From positions 372,001 through 436,000 of the forward strand of contig NZ_JABBFZ010000003.1 in the NCBI RefSeq assembly GCF_012927125.1: a stretch of 64,000 nucleotides of DNA. The letters run 5' to 3'. Under the pieces are notes generated by a model. That model made no database searches and had not been told where the DNA came from. It worked only from the letters and a program-made list of their open reading frames with translations. The stretch's first letter is position 1, and every line of letters begins with the position of its first letter. This document shows, in pieces, positions 1-8,714 of this stretch. The position numbers and the translations under genes are program-made. This DNA comes from Paraburkholderia antibiotica (lineage in GTDB: Bacteria > Pseudomonadota > Gammaproteobacteria > Burkholderiales > Burkholderiaceae).

Positions 1-305
1 CTAACGCAAGCTATATGCCAACGCGTGACGGTGGGTGTTTGGCGGGCCGATAAGCGGCGCGCGCACGGATTTGGGGCGCGCGAATGCGCCGGTTTGGTGC
101 GGCCTGGGTGTTATGAAGGTGAAAGGCGGGGCGCGGTTTGGCGCGGCTTCGCGTGGAGTTCGCGGTATGCGCGGCTTGATGTGAACTGCGGTACAGCCCG
201 GCGCAAAGGGTCACGCATGAACTACGCACGGACTACCGTGAGCGAACTACCGGGCAACCGTTGCGTTGCTTCGTGCTACCGAGCTCAACGACCCCGCCCG
301 ACCAC
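1..305. other. Non-coding stretch downstream of ureD
   Basis: I see no convincing gene here. Short open frames on both strands are rich in Arg and Ala with no recognisable motif, as expected from high-GC DNA. In related urease clusters the gene after ureD is ureA, so this stretch probably separates ureD from a ureA lying outside the window. No clear promoter or terminator was identified. Confidence 0.5.
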
Positions 306-1187
306 TCAGGTTGACCAGATCCGCAACGGCACCGCGTCAACGCCATGCACGAGCGGCCGCAACTGCAGCCAGCAGCGCGTTAGCGCATTCTGTAACGTTT
401 CCATCGACCGTGACACCGCGCGCACCAGCAGCACCCCTTGCGTTACGCACGAGGCCGCCGCTCGCAACGTATCGTCGAACGGCAGTTGCGCGGTTAGCGC
501 TTCGGCGAGCGCATCGTCGCACGCGGGGCCGATCGCCCATAGCGTGCCGTAGGCGGGAAAGCCGGCCAGCCCTTGCGGCGCGTCGCGCAACGGATCGTCG
601 GCGGTGAGGCTCGCGCGTTCGAACCACAGCAGCTCGCCGTTCGCACCGACGATGCGCGACACCGCGCTCAGGCTGCCGGCCGACCAGCGCTCGCCGGCCG
701 CCTGGCGGCCGAGCTGCGTCGCGTCCCAACCGATCGCGCTCGCGCCGTCGGCGAGCGTCAGCGAGAAATCGAGCTGCGCATGCGCGTGGTCGAACACGAT
801 GTTGTTCTGCGGCAGCCAGTCGAGCTTCGCGTGTGCGCCGACGTCTAGCGCGATGCGCTGCCGCGCGGCGCGGCCGTTCGACTTGTACCACTTGGTTGCG
901 CCGGGCGTCGTCAGCACCGCGTGCGTGCGCGTGCCGACCGCGATGTCGATGTCGAGCTGATCGCCGCCCGCGATGCCGCCAGGCGGATGCACGATCACCG
1001 CGTGACAGATCGCCGGTCCTTCCGGATAGAGCGGCCGCTGCACGCGCAGCGGGCCGTCGTGCCGCCGGTGCGCGAGCGTCGTGCGTCCGTCGTTATCGAC
1101 GAAGCCCAGTTCGAGACGCGCGCGCCACGGCGAATGCGCGGCGGGCTGCGCGGTAGCGAGCGTGACGTGGTTTTCGTGAAGCGACAT
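306..1187 (-). CDS. ureD: Urease accessory protein UreD
   Basis: This 293-residue protein matches the UreD (UreH) family in length and conserved blocks. Visible motifs are [10 protein letters not shown] near residue 70, [10 protein letters not shown] near 95 and the [11 protein letters not shown] segment near 125. UreD binds apo-urease and, with UreF and UreG, helps deliver nickel and CO2 to the active site in the cytoplasm. The ATG at 1187 was chosen because homologues begin a few residues before the conserved WRARLELGF block. It is the last gene seen of the minus-strand urt-ure locus. The structural genes ureABC would be expected to its left, outside the window. Family assignment is firm; nickel delivery is family knowledge. 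Confidence 0.95.
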   Translation of the reverse strand: MSLHENHVTLATAQPAAHSPWRARLELGFVDNDGRTTLAHRRHDGPLRVQRPLYPEGPAICHAVIVHPPGGIAGGDQLDIDIAVGTRTHAVLTTPGATKWYKSNGRAARQRIALDVGAHAKLDWLPQNNIVFDHAHAQLDFSLTLADGASAIGWDATQLGRQAAGERWSAGSLSAVSRIVGANGELLWFERASLTADDPLRDAPQGLAGFPAYGTLWAIGPACDDALAEALTAQLPFDDTLRAAASCVTQGVLLVRAVSRSMETLQNALTRCWLQLRPLVHGVDAVPLRIWST

Positions 1188-1315
1188 GCGAGTGAAGAAA
1201 GTGAAGAGGCGAGGGGCGTGGACGACGCGGCGAGAATAGCACGCATGCCACGGCGACAGACGTGCGGGTTTGCAATGCCAGGTTCAACTACCGAAGTTCA
1301 ACTACCGCAGTTCAA

Positions 1316-1513
1316 CTACGACGCCGTGCCCTCCGCCGAAGGCTCGGTCGCCGACAACACCTTGATGCCTTCCCAGTGCGGATGCAGCAGACGCAGCATC
1401 GCCGCGATCGCGCGTGGCGTGTTTTCCGCGACGGTCAACGAATCGCTGCCCGTCAGGATCGCTTTCTTGCCATGCTGGCAGTACTGATATTCGACGTGAA
1501 CCGTCACGGACAT
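1316..1513 (-). CDS. Small conserved hypothetical protein of the urt-ure locus (65 aa)
   Basis: A 65-residue protein starting MSVTVHVEYQYCQHGKK and ending PSAEGTAS. It has no signal peptide or transmembrane segment, and its short alternating pattern (SVTVHVEYQY) suggests a beta-strand at the N-terminus. The upstream AGAGAA can serve as a ribosome binding site. I do not recognise the family. It lies between a second small unknown gene and ureD, all on the same strand and close together, so it is probably co-transcribed with the urea genes. A role in urea or nickel metabolism is inference from position only. Confidence 0.65.
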   Translation of the reverse strand: MSVTVHVEYQYCQHGKKAILTGSDSLTVAENTPRAIAAMLRLLHPHWEGIKVLSATEPSAEGTAS

Positions 1514-1577
1514 ATGTTTCTCTGTGATCGATTGAGGGGATACAGGTATCGCGGTTGAAGCGAAACAGCGAGCGTGT

Positions 1578-1937
1578 CTAGCGGATGAGCGCCTGCTTGA
1601 CGTGATCGTCGACGCTGCGCTCGGCCCGGTCGACGAAGCCGCATGCCAGCAGCAACTGACAGAACGCTTCCGGCGAACACGACGGACCGGTCGTGCCGGC
1701 CATCTTCGCGAGCACGTCGGGAAAGGACGCGAGCACGTGCCAGCTGTCGTAGTACGCGTGCAGTTGCGGCGCGAGTTCGTTGCCGAGCTTCTCCCAGCGT
1801 ACCGACAGCATGCCGACCGTTTCGCCGGAATCCACCCGGAACAGGCCGAAGGTGACCGCCGATTCGACGTCCATGACCCGGCAATACGAGGCTGAATTTC
1901 GGTAGAACTCGCGTCTGGGCTGACTTTTTTCGTCCAT
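1578..1937 (-). CDS. Conserved hypothetical protein of the urt-ure locus (119 aa)
   Basis: The protein begins MDEKSQPRREFYRN and ends DDHVKQALIR. The ATG at 1937 is preferred over a GTG at 1946 because GGAGAG sits eight bases before the ATG. It looks like a small soluble cytoplasmic protein with predicted mixed alpha/beta content (VTFGLFRVDSGETVGMLSV, then helices). No catalytic motif or known domain is recognised. It lies about 260 bases after urtE and 64 bases before the next small gene, on the same strand. It may be a product specific to the urea locus, but that rests on position alone. Confidence 0.7.
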   Translation of the reverse strand: MDEKSQPRREFYRNSASYCRVMDVESAVTFGLFRVDSGETVGMLSVRWEKLGNELAPQLHAYYDSWHVLASFPDVLAKMAGTTGPSCSPEAFCQLLLACGFVDRAERSVDDHVKQALIR

Positions 1938-2194
1938 GGTCTCCACTCTCCGGCTGGTCTGTGCGGCACTGCCTAGCCTGTGTAACGGTTGCGCCGCCGA
2001 TAACTTGAGCGACTACGCCGCACTGGCATCGGGCGCGCCACAGCGCGTCGCGGTGAAGAGGCCACCGGTAGTGGACCAGGAAGGGGGAGAGGGTGCAGAC
2101 GGGAAGGCAGACGTGTTCGAGCCGAACTCAACCCACGCTTAAATCACACCTGAATCAGGCTCGAAGCGCACCCAGTCCGCCATCCAACCTGTGA

Positions 2195-2887
2195 TCAAAC
2201 CGCAATCAACGCACGAACCCCATCCGCCTCCATGTTCGCGCCGTCGCCGCCCGCGACAATCTCGCCGCGGCTCATCACCCAGTAGCGGTCGGCGATCGCC
2301 TTCGCGAAGTCGTAGTACTGCTCGACCAGCAGCACCGTCATGCCCATTTCCTCGACCAGTTGCCGCAGCGTGCGGCCGATGTCCTGAATGATCGACGGCT
2401 GGATACCCTCGGTCGGTTCGTCGAGGATCAGCAATTGCGGCTCGCTCATCAGCGCGCGGCCGATCGCCAGCTGTTGCTGCTGACCGCCCGACAGATCGCC
2501 GCCGCGCCGGCCGCGCATATCCTTCAGCACGGGAAAGAGCTCGTAGATACGCTCGGGGATTTTCTTCGGCGCCTTCTTGCTGGCCGCGCCGACCAGCAGA
2601 TTTTCCTCGACGGTCAGACGCGGAAAAATATCGCGGCCCTGCGGCACGTAAGCGAGTCCCTGGGCGACGCGCGCGTGGGTCGGCAGCTTCATCAGCGGTG
2701 CGCCGCGCCACGCGATCGCGCCGCTTTTCGCGGGCACCACGCCCATCAGGCAGCGCAGCAGCGTGGTTTTGCCGACGCCGTTGCGCCCGAGCAGCACGGT
2801 GAGCTTGCCGTCGGGCACCGTGAGTTGCACGTCGCGCAGAATGTGGCTGCCGCCGTAATACTGGTTCAGTCGATCGACTTCGAGCAT
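2195..2887 (-). CDS. urtE: Urea ABC transporter ATP-binding protein UrtE
   Basis: This 230-residue ABC ATPase has Walker A GRNGVGKTT (about residues 34-42), a signature LSGGQQQQLAIGRAL and Walker B LLILDEPTEGI. The TEGIQPSII segment is typical of LivF/UrtE-type subunits. With UrtD it powers the urea importer at the inner face of the cytoplasmic membrane. It starts at ATG 2887, 27 bases after the urtD stop, and is the last of the five transporter genes. The Urt assignment rather than generic branched-chain amino acid rests on the intact urtABCDE order and on ureD downstream. Confidence 0.95.
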   Translation of the reverse strand: MLEVDRLNQYYGGSHILRDVQLTVPDGKLTVLLGRNGVGKTTLLRCLMGVVPAKSGAIAWRGAPLMKLPTHARVAQGLAYVPQGRDIFPRLTVEENLLVGAASKKAPKKIPERIYELFPVLKDMRGRRGGDLSGGQQQQLAIGRALMSEPQLLILDEPTEGIQPSIIQDIGRTLRQLVEEMGMTVLLVEQYYDFAKAIADRYWVMSRGEIVAGGDGANMEADGVRALIAV

Positions 2888-2914
2888 CGTTTCGTCATCC
2901 TGTTCAATCGTGGT

Positions 2915-3778
2915 TCAGCGTCCCAGATACGACTCGATCACGGTCTCGTCGCGCTTCACTTCGTCGAGCGTGCCGTGCGCGAGCACACGTCCTTCGGCCA
3001 TCACCGTCACCTTGCCCGTCGTGCCCGCGAGCGCCGCGACGAACTCCATGTCGTGCTCGACGACCATCATCGAGCAGGTGCCGCGCAGCCGGTTCAGCAG
3101 GTCGGCGAGCTGCATCGTTTCGTCGTCGGTCATGCCGGCCGCGGGTTCGTCGAGCAGCAGCAGTGCCGGTTGCTGCATCAGCAGCATGCCGATTTCGAGC
3201 CGCTGTTTCTGGCCGTGCGACAGCTCGCCGGCGAGCCGCAGCGCTTCGCTTTCCAGCCCGATCAGCGCGAGCGTTTCCTCGATGCGCGCCTGCGCGTCGC
3301 GATCGAGCCGCGCGCGCAGCGATGCCCACCAGCCCTTGTCGGCTTTCATCGCGAGTTCGAGGTTTTCCCACACTGGATGCTGCTCGAACACGGTCGGCTT
3401 CTGGAACTTGCGGCCGATGCCCGCGCGCGCGATCGCCGGTTCGTTCATCCGCGTGAGGTCGATCGACTGGCCGAGGAAGACCTTGCCGTCGTCGGGCGCG
3501 GTCTTGCCGGTGATCACGTCCATCATCGTCGTCTTGCCCGCGCCGTTCGGGCCGATGATGCAGCGCAATTCGCCCGCGTCGATCGCGAGCGTCAGCGTGT
3601 TCAGTGCGCGAAAGCCGTCGAAGCTGACGGTCACGTCTTCGAGGTAGAGGATCGTGCCGTGCGAGGTGTCGATCTCGCCGGGCACGACCGCGTGCCCCAT
3701 GCTCGCGACACCGCTCAGCGATCGTTCCGCCGGCGCTTCGGGCAGATCCAGATCGGGGACCATCGGGTTTTCGTTCAT
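2915..3778 (-). CDS. urtD: Urea ABC transporter ATP-binding protein UrtD
   Basis: A 287-residue ABC ATPase with Walker A GPNGAGKTTMMDVITGK, signature LSHGQKQRLEIGMLL and Walker B LLLLDEPAAGMTDDET. UrtD proteins are longer than UrtE, and this one has about 45 extra residues before the ABC domain. The ATG at 3778 overlaps the urtC stop as ATGA, the usual sign of translational coupling. The open frame extends much further upstream through urtC, but that part is antisense-like Arg/Ala-rich translation and was excluded. It pairs with UrtE to energise UrtB/UrtC. Confidence 0.95.
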   Translation of the reverse strand: MNENPMVPDLDLPEAPAERSLSGVASMGHAVVPGEIDTSHGTILYLEDVTVSFDGFRALNTLTLAIDAGELRCIIGPNGAGKTTMMDVITGKTAPDDGKVFLGQSIDLTRMNEPAIARAGIGRKFQKPTVFEQHPVWENLELAMKADKGWWASLRARLDRDAQARIEETLALIGLESEALRLAGELSHGQKQRLEIGMLLMQQPALLLLDEPAAGMTDDETMQLADLLNRLRGTCSMMVVEHDMEFVAALAGTTGKVTVMAEGRVLAHGTLDEVKRDETVIESYLGR

Positions 3779-5028
3779 CGAGAATTCCCCTTGCGCTTGA
3801 GCAGATCGGCGAGACCCATGATGCCGTTCGGCAGCAACAGCGGCACCAGCACGAAAATCAGGCCAAGGAAAAATAGCCAGTACTCCGGAAAATTCGCGGT
3901 GAAAAAGCTCTTCGCACCGTTCACCGCGAACGCGCCGATGATCGGTCCGATCAGCGTGCCGCGTCCGCCCACGGCGACCCAGATTGCCATTTCGATCGAG
4001 TTGCCCGGCGACATCTCGCCCGGATTGATGATGCCGACCTGCGGCACGTACAGCGCGCCCGCGATTCCGCACAGCACCGCCGACACGGTCCACACGAACA
4101 GCTTGTAGGCGAGCGGGCTGTAGCCGAGGAACATCAGCCGCGTTTCGCCGTCGCGCACCGCGGTGACGACGCGGCCGAGCTTCGACGTGACGATCGCGCG
4201 CGCGCCGATGAAGGCTGCGATCAGCACCGCGAAGGTCAACAGCAGCAGCGCCGCGCGTGTGCCCTGGTGCGTAATCGGAAAACCGCCGATGCGCTTGAAG
4301 TCGGTGAAGCCGTTGTTGCCGCCGAAGCCGGTTTCGTTGCGATAGAACAGCAGCATCGCGGCGAAGGTCATCGCCTGGGTGATGATCGACAGATACACGC
4401 CCTTCACGCGCGAGCGGAACGTGAAGAAGCCGAACACCCACGCGACCACGGCCGGCACCAGCACGACCAGCAGCAGCGCGTAGCCGAGATGCTGGGTGCC
4501 CTGCCAGTACCACGGCAACTGGTGCCAGTCGAGAAACACCATGAAGTCGGGCAGATCGCTGCCGTACTTGCCGTCGTGGCCGATCGCGCGCATCAGGTAC
4601 ATACCGATCGCGTAGCCGCCGAGCGCGAAGAACAACGCATGACCGAGGCTCAGGATGCCGCAGTAGCCCCACACCAGATCGAGCGCGAGCGCGGCGATCG
4701 CGTAGCACATGAACTTGCCGGTCAGCGTCATCGCGTACGCGGACAGATGCAGTGCGCTGGTCTCGGGAATTACCAGTGCCGCGAACGGCACACCAAGACC
4801 GAACACGACGATGAGCGCGATCAGCGCGAGCCACGCGCGTCGCGACAGCAACGCGGGGCGCGGCGGCAGGCCGAGTGCGAAGCCCGTGTTGGATTCGCCG
4901 CGCGCGCCGTGCAGGGCGCCATCGGCTGCCGGATGACCTGCATGACTCGCATTGCTTGTGTTACCCACCACACCGCCGCGCGACGCCGCAGTGGAATTCG
5001 GGTTGGCCGAAGAAGTCGCCGATGTCAT
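3775..5028 (-). CDS. urtC: Urea ABC transporter permease UrtC
   Basis: A 417-residue LivM-type permease. After a hydrophilic N-terminal extension of about 65 residues rich in Ser, Asn and Gly, hydrophobic segments begin at WLALIALIVVFGLGVPF. The conserved WGYCGILSLGHALFFALGGY block and the late GGRGTLIGPIIGAF loop are characteristic. It forms the membrane channel with UrtB. The start lies one base after the urtB stop (TGA G ATG), and the stop overlaps urtD. The long N-terminal extension is unusual but does not disturb the family assignment. Confidence 0.95.
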   Translation of the reverse strand: MTSATSSANPNSTAASRGGVVGNTSNASHAGHPAADGALHGARGESNTGFALGLPPRPALLSRRAWLALIALIVVFGLGVPFAALVIPETSALHLSAYAMTLTGKFMCYAIAALALDLVWGYCGILSLGHALFFALGGYAIGMYLMRAIGHDGKYGSDLPDFMVFLDWHQLPWYWQGTQHLGYALLLVVLVPAVVAWVFGFFTFRSRVKGVYLSIITQAMTFAAMLLFYRNETGFGGNNGFTDFKRIGGFPITHQGTRAALLLLTFAVLIAAFIGARAIVTSKLGRVVTAVRDGETRLMFLGYSPLAYKLFVWTVSAVLCGIAGALYVPQVGIINPGEMSPGNSIEMAIWVAVGGRGTLIGPIIGAFAVNGAKSFFTANFPEYWLFFLGLIFVLVPLLLPNGIMGLADLLKRKGNSR

Positions 5029-5029
5029 C

Positions 5030-6697
5030 TCATGCCTCCGCGCTACGGCCCTTCAGGGCGAACATGCCCTGCGGACGCTTCTGGATGAACAGCACGATCA
5101 GCACGAGCACCGCGATCTTCGCGAGCACCGCGCCCCAGAACGGTTCGATCGCCTTGCTGACGAGGCCGAGCCCGAAGCCGCCGAGCACCGTGCCCGCGAG
5201 CTGGCCGACTCCGCCGAGCACGACCGCCATGAACGAATCGATGATGTAGCTCTGGCCGAGGTCGGGCCCGACATTGCCGATCTGCGACAGCGCGCAGCCG
5301 CCGAGTCCTGCGATGCCCGCGCCGAACGCGAACGCATACGAATCGACCCGCGCGGTCTTCACGCCGACGCACGCGGCCATGCGGCGGTTCTGCGTGACCG
5401 CGCGCACGAAGAGCCCCAGCCGCGTGCGCGTCAGCACGGCCCACGCGATCGCGACGACGATCAGCGAGAACGCGAGAATCGCGAGCCGGTTATACGGCAG
5501 GATCAGATTCGGCAGCACGGTCACGCCGCCGCTCATCCACGCGGGATTCACGACCTGCACGTTCTGCGCGCCGAACAGCATGCGGGTCGCCTGAATCAGG
5601 ATCAGGCTCACGCCGAAAGTGGTCAGCAGCGTCTCCAGCGGACGGCCGTACAGGTGCTTCAGCACCAGCCGTTCGAGCACGATGCCGACCAGCGCCGCCG
5701 CGACGAACGCGGCCGGCACCGCGAAGAGCGGATACCAGTCGAACGCGCCGGGCGCGAAGCGTTGAAAGAGGTTCTGCACCACGTAGGTCGCGTACGCGCC
5801 GATCATCAGGAATTCGCCGTGCGCCATGTTGATCACGCCGATCAGCCCGTAGGTGATCGCGAGGCCGAGCGCGGCGAGCAGCAGCACGCTGCCGAGCGAG
5901 AGCCCCGCGAACAGCGTGCCGGCGATCTGGCTGCGGCGCTGGATCGCATCGAGCGCGTCGATGCCGCTTTGCGCGGCGGCACGCACACGCGCATCGGTTT
6001 CGGCGTACGAGCCGTCCGCCTTCTTCGCGACCAGCGGGCGCAGCAGTTCGTTCATGTCGAGGTCGTGGCGCGCGGCGACCAGTTGCACGGCTTCGAGGCG
6101 CTTCGCCGGATCGGCGTCGTGCAGCGCGCTCATCGCCCACAGCGTGTCGAGACGCTTCTTCAGCGCAGGGTCGGTCTCTTTCGCGCGGGCCGCGTCGACG
6201 AGCGGCTTGAGCGACGGGTCGGGGTTGCGCAGCAGCGCGTCGACGGCGGCGGCGCGGGCGTCGTGGTTGGGCGACGCGAGTTGCAGGCCGGACAGCGCGC
6301 CCGCCACCTTCGAGCGCAGCAGGTTGTTCAGCGTGACCGGCTGCGCGTCGCTCGCGGCGACGGCCTGGCCGGTGACGGCATCGCGCGTGGTGTCGCCGTC
6401 TTGCAGCAGCAACGCGCCCGAGTCGGTGGCGAGCGCGCTGTCGTCGGCGAGCGCGTTCAGGACCGCGAGCGAGGCGGCGTCGTGCGTCGCGATCAGTGTG
6501 TCGATGGCGGCGGACTTCGCCGCGAAGTCGTCGCCGGCGAGCGGCGCGACGTCGGCCTGGGTCAGCGCGAACGCGGCGGATGGCATCGCGAGCGCAAGCA
6601 GCACGAACGCGGCGCCGCAGATCGTACGGGATGCGAAGTAACGTGCGGCGCTCGGAGTGACGTGTCGGGGTATGGAGGTCGGAGATAAAGACGCCAT
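5030..6697 (-). CDS. urtB: Urea ABC transporter permease UrtB with periplasmic N-terminal domain
   Basis: The protein has 555 residues in two parts. After a signal-like segment (FVLLALAMPSAAFA) comes a soluble region of about 200 residues with repeated helices, presumably periplasmic. A LivH-type permease domain then begins at LFAGLSLGSVLLLAALGLAITYGLIGVINMAHGEF. The GVINMAHGEF motif and the GGVGQLAGTVLGG loop are family hallmarks. The extended N-terminus is typical of proteobacterial UrtB and distinguishes it from LivH. The ATG at 6697 gives the signal segment; an in-frame upstream extension is Arg/Ser-rich and was rejected. Confidence 0.93.
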   Translation of the reverse strand: MASLSPTSIPRHVTPSAARYFASRTICGAAFVLLALAMPSAAFALTQADVAPLAGDDFAAKSAAIDTLIATHDAASLAVLNALADDSALATDSGALLLQDGDTTRDAVTGQAVAASDAQPVTLNNLLRSKVAGALSGLQLASPNHDARAAAVDALLRNPDPSLKPLVDAARAKETDPALKKRLDTLWAMSALHDADPAKRLEAVQLVAARHDLDMNELLRPLVAKKADGSYAETDARVRAAAQSGIDALDAIQRRSQIAGTLFAGLSLGSVLLLAALGLAITYGLIGVINMAHGEFLMIGAYATYVVQNLFQRFAPGAFDWYPLFAVPAAFVAAALVGIVLERLVLKHLYGRPLETLLTTFGVSLILIQATRMLFGAQNVQVVNPAWMSGGVTVLPNLILPYNRLAILAFSLIVVAIAWAVLTRTRLGLFVRAVTQNRRMAACVGVKTARVDSYAFAFGAGIAGLGGCALSQIGNVGPDLGQSYIIDSFMAVVLGGVGQLAGTVLGGFGLGLVSKAIEPFWGAVLAKIAVLVLIVLFIQKRPQGMFALKGRSAEA

Positions 6698-7001
6698 GAT
6701 GGCCTTGTGTACTTGGGCGAATCGATGAGCGGATGAAACGGGCGAACGCGGCGCAGTGGGAAAGCACGCGCCGCTGCGCGTTCGAGTGGTGCTTGTCGTG
6801 CGGATGGCAACGGCGGGCGAGCTACGTGGCGAGTCCATCGCAGCGCGCGAAGCGTCGGCGACGCGCACAACATCTGGCGCCCACGCGATGTGCGGCCACG
6901 CCTGCGCATCGCCATGCGGTGGCTGCGGTGGCGTCGTGCGGCGGCATGACGGACACTCAGCCGTCCGCCATGCCGCTCGTCTCTCACCGCATCACGCAAC
7001 A

Positions 7002-8300
7002 TCACGCAACGCGTGCGCGCCTGAGAAACGCCGGAATCGACGACACCACATCCGGCTTGCCCGCATTGCCGGCGATGAACGGACTCCACGGCTGCGCGCG
7101 CACCGGTCCCTTGGTGCGCCATACCACGTTGAACTGGCCGTCGGCGCGCACTTCGCCGATCATCACCGGCTTGTGCAGATGATGATTGCCGTCCATTTCG
7201 AGCGTGAAGCCCGACGGCGCCGCGAAGGTCTGCCCGACCATCGCGACGCGCACCTTGTCGACCTCGGTGCTCTTCGCTTTCTCGACCGCCTGCTTCCACA
7301 TATGAATGCCGACGAAGGTCGCTTCCATCGGATCGTTGGTCACGCGCTTCGCGCCGCCCGGCAGGTTGTTGTCCTTGACCCACGTGGCCCATTGCTTCTT
7401 GAACTTCTCGTTGGCCGGATTGCGCACCGACATGAAGTAGTTCCACGCGGCGAGATTGCCGACCAGCGGCTTCGTATCGATACCGCGCAGTTCCTCCTCG
7501 CCGACCGAGAATGCGACCACCGGCACGTCCGACGCCTTCAGCCCCTGATTGCCGAGTTCCTTGTAGAACGGCACGTTCGAATCGCCGTTCACCGTCGAGA
7601 TCACCGCGGTCTTGCCGCCTTGCGAGAAGGTCTTGATGTTCGCGACGATGGTCTGATAGTCGCTGTGGCCGAACGGCGTGTAGACCTCCTGAATATCGGC
7701 TTCCTGCACGCCCTTCGATTTGAGGAACGCGCGCAGGATCTTGTTGGTGGTGCGCGGATACACGTAGTCGGTGCCGAGCAGGAAGAAGCGCTTCGCGCCG
7801 CCGCCTTCGGCGCTCATCAGATATTCGGTCGCGGGGATCGCCTGCTGATTGGGCGCCGCGCCCGTGTAGAACACGTTGCGCGACATCTCTTCGCCTTCGT
7901 ACTGCACCGGATAGAACAGCAGACCGTTCAGCTCCTCGAACACCGGCAGCACCGATTTGCGCGACACCGACGTCCAGCAGCCGAACACGACCGCGCACTT
8001 TTCCTGAGTCAACAGTTGACGCGCCTTCTCGGCGAAGAGCGGCCAGTTCGACGCGGGATCGACGACCACCGGCTGGATCTGCCGGCCCATCACGCCGCCG
8101 TTCTTGTTGATGTCGGCGATCGTCATCAACGCGGTGTCTTTCAGCGAGGTCTCGGAGATCGCCATCGTGCCGGACAGCGAATGCAGGATGCCCACCTTGA
8201 TCGGGCCACTGTCGGGCTGCGCATGCGCGAACGGCACGCGACCCGCGAGCGCCAACGCGCCGGACATGGAACCCAACTTCAACAGACTGCGACGTTTCAT
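7002..8300 (-). CDS. urtA: Urea ABC transporter substrate-binding protein UrtA
   Basis: A 432-residue periplasmic binding protein of the Leu/amide class. It starts MKRRSLLKLGSMSGALALAG, with an RRSLLK motif suggesting Tat-type export, and cleavage is likely after AHA. The mature start IKVGILHSLSGTMAISET and the later LFYPVQYEGEE and NYFMSVRNPANEKF blocks are typical of UrtA. The ATG at 8300 follows AAGGGGAAACAC, a good ribosome binding site. It is the first gene of the operon, 89 bases from a sigma-54 promoter. About 300 bases separate it from urtB. Confidence 0.95.
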   Translation of the reverse strand: MKRRSLLKLGSMSGALALAGRVPFAHAQPDSGPIKVGILHSLSGTMAISETSLKDTALMTIADINKNGGVMGRQIQPVVVDPASNWPLFAEKARQLLTQEKCAVVFGCWTSVSRKSVLPVFEELNGLLFYPVQYEGEEMSRNVFYTGAAPNQQAIPATEYLMSAEGGGAKRFFLLGTDYVYPRTTNKILRAFLKSKGVQEADIQEVYTPFGHSDYQTIVANIKTFSQGGKTAVISTVNGDSNVPFYKELGNQGLKASDVPVVAFSVGEEELRGIDTKPLVGNLAAWNYFMSVRNPANEKFKKQWATWVKDNNLPGGAKRVTNDPMEATFVGIHMWKQAVEKAKSTEVDKVRVAMVGQTFAAPSGFTLEMDGNHHLHKPVMIGEVRADGQFNVVWRTKGPVRAQPWSPFIAGNAGKPDVVSSIPAFLRRARVA

Positions 8301-8388
8301 GTGTTTCCCCTTGCCATGGATGGTCACTGTTTATGAGCGTCGATTTCGGCCAGCAACGCCGAAGCCGCACGATTTGCCGCTCGTGTAC

Positions 8389-8404
8389 TGCAAGGCACAT
8401 GCCA
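8389..8404 (-). promoter_or_regulatory. Sigma-54 (RpoN) promoter of the urt operon
   Basis: Read on the minus strand the sequence is TGGCATGTGCCTTGCA. This matches the sigma-54 consensus TGGCAYRNNNNTTGCW at every defined position, with GG and GC at the correct distance. Transcription would start near 8378, leaving a leader of about 78 bases before urtA. It implies activation by an enhancer protein, most plausibly NtrC under nitrogen limitation. A GCAC-N6-GTGC pair at 8431-8444 is a weak NtrC-site candidate, one base short of consensus spacing. Confidence 0.8.
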
Positions 8405-8658
8405 GTTTGAACATGCGGGGAGCATGAAGCGCACAGGCGCGTGCGCGGCGTGTTGCGGTGCGGCTTGTGGCGTCGACACGCGAGCGCGCGCTCGCTATCG
8501 GCCGTGGCAAGCCGTGGCATACGGCGGCGCGAAACTGGTGCAGCCGCGTGCGCCGCGCCTCGTTCGGGTGCGCGCCGCGCCGCGACGACGCGCGCTTTGC
8601 CGCCAGCTAGGGGCGATGAGCACGAGCGATGCGGAGGCGGTGCATGCACGCCGCGACT
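8405..8658. other. Divergent intergenic region, urtA / aminotransferase
   Basis: About 250 bases lie between the two outward-facing promoters. It carries the weak GCAC-N6-GTGC dyad at 8431-8444 and otherwise GC-rich sequence in which I see no gene or clear operator. It would hold enhancer sites for the sigma-54 promoter. Confidence 0.45.
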
Positions 8659-8687
8659 TTGTGCATGACGCGCGCTGTGCCTACACT
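8659..8687 (+). promoter_or_regulatory. Sigma-70 type promoter of the aminotransferase gene
   Basis: TTGTGC (8659-8664) and TACACT (8682-8687) are separated by 17 bases. A start near 8694 would leave a leader of about 20 bases containing the AGGAGA ribosome binding site at 8703-8708. Spacing and position fit well; not tested. Confidence 0.6.
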
Positions 8688-8714
8688 GAAAGACCATTAA
8701 TCAGGAGACCCGAC

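Noticed and set aside
2360..4108. Very long open frame on the plus strand across urtE and urtD
   Set aside because: The translation is Arg/His/Ala-rich with no motif and lies antisense to two clear ABC ATPase genes; GC-rich DNA gives such frames by chance.
8431..8444. GCAC-N6-GTGC as a firm NtrC site
   Set aside because: Consensus spacing is seven bases between the half sites; kept only as a weak possibility.
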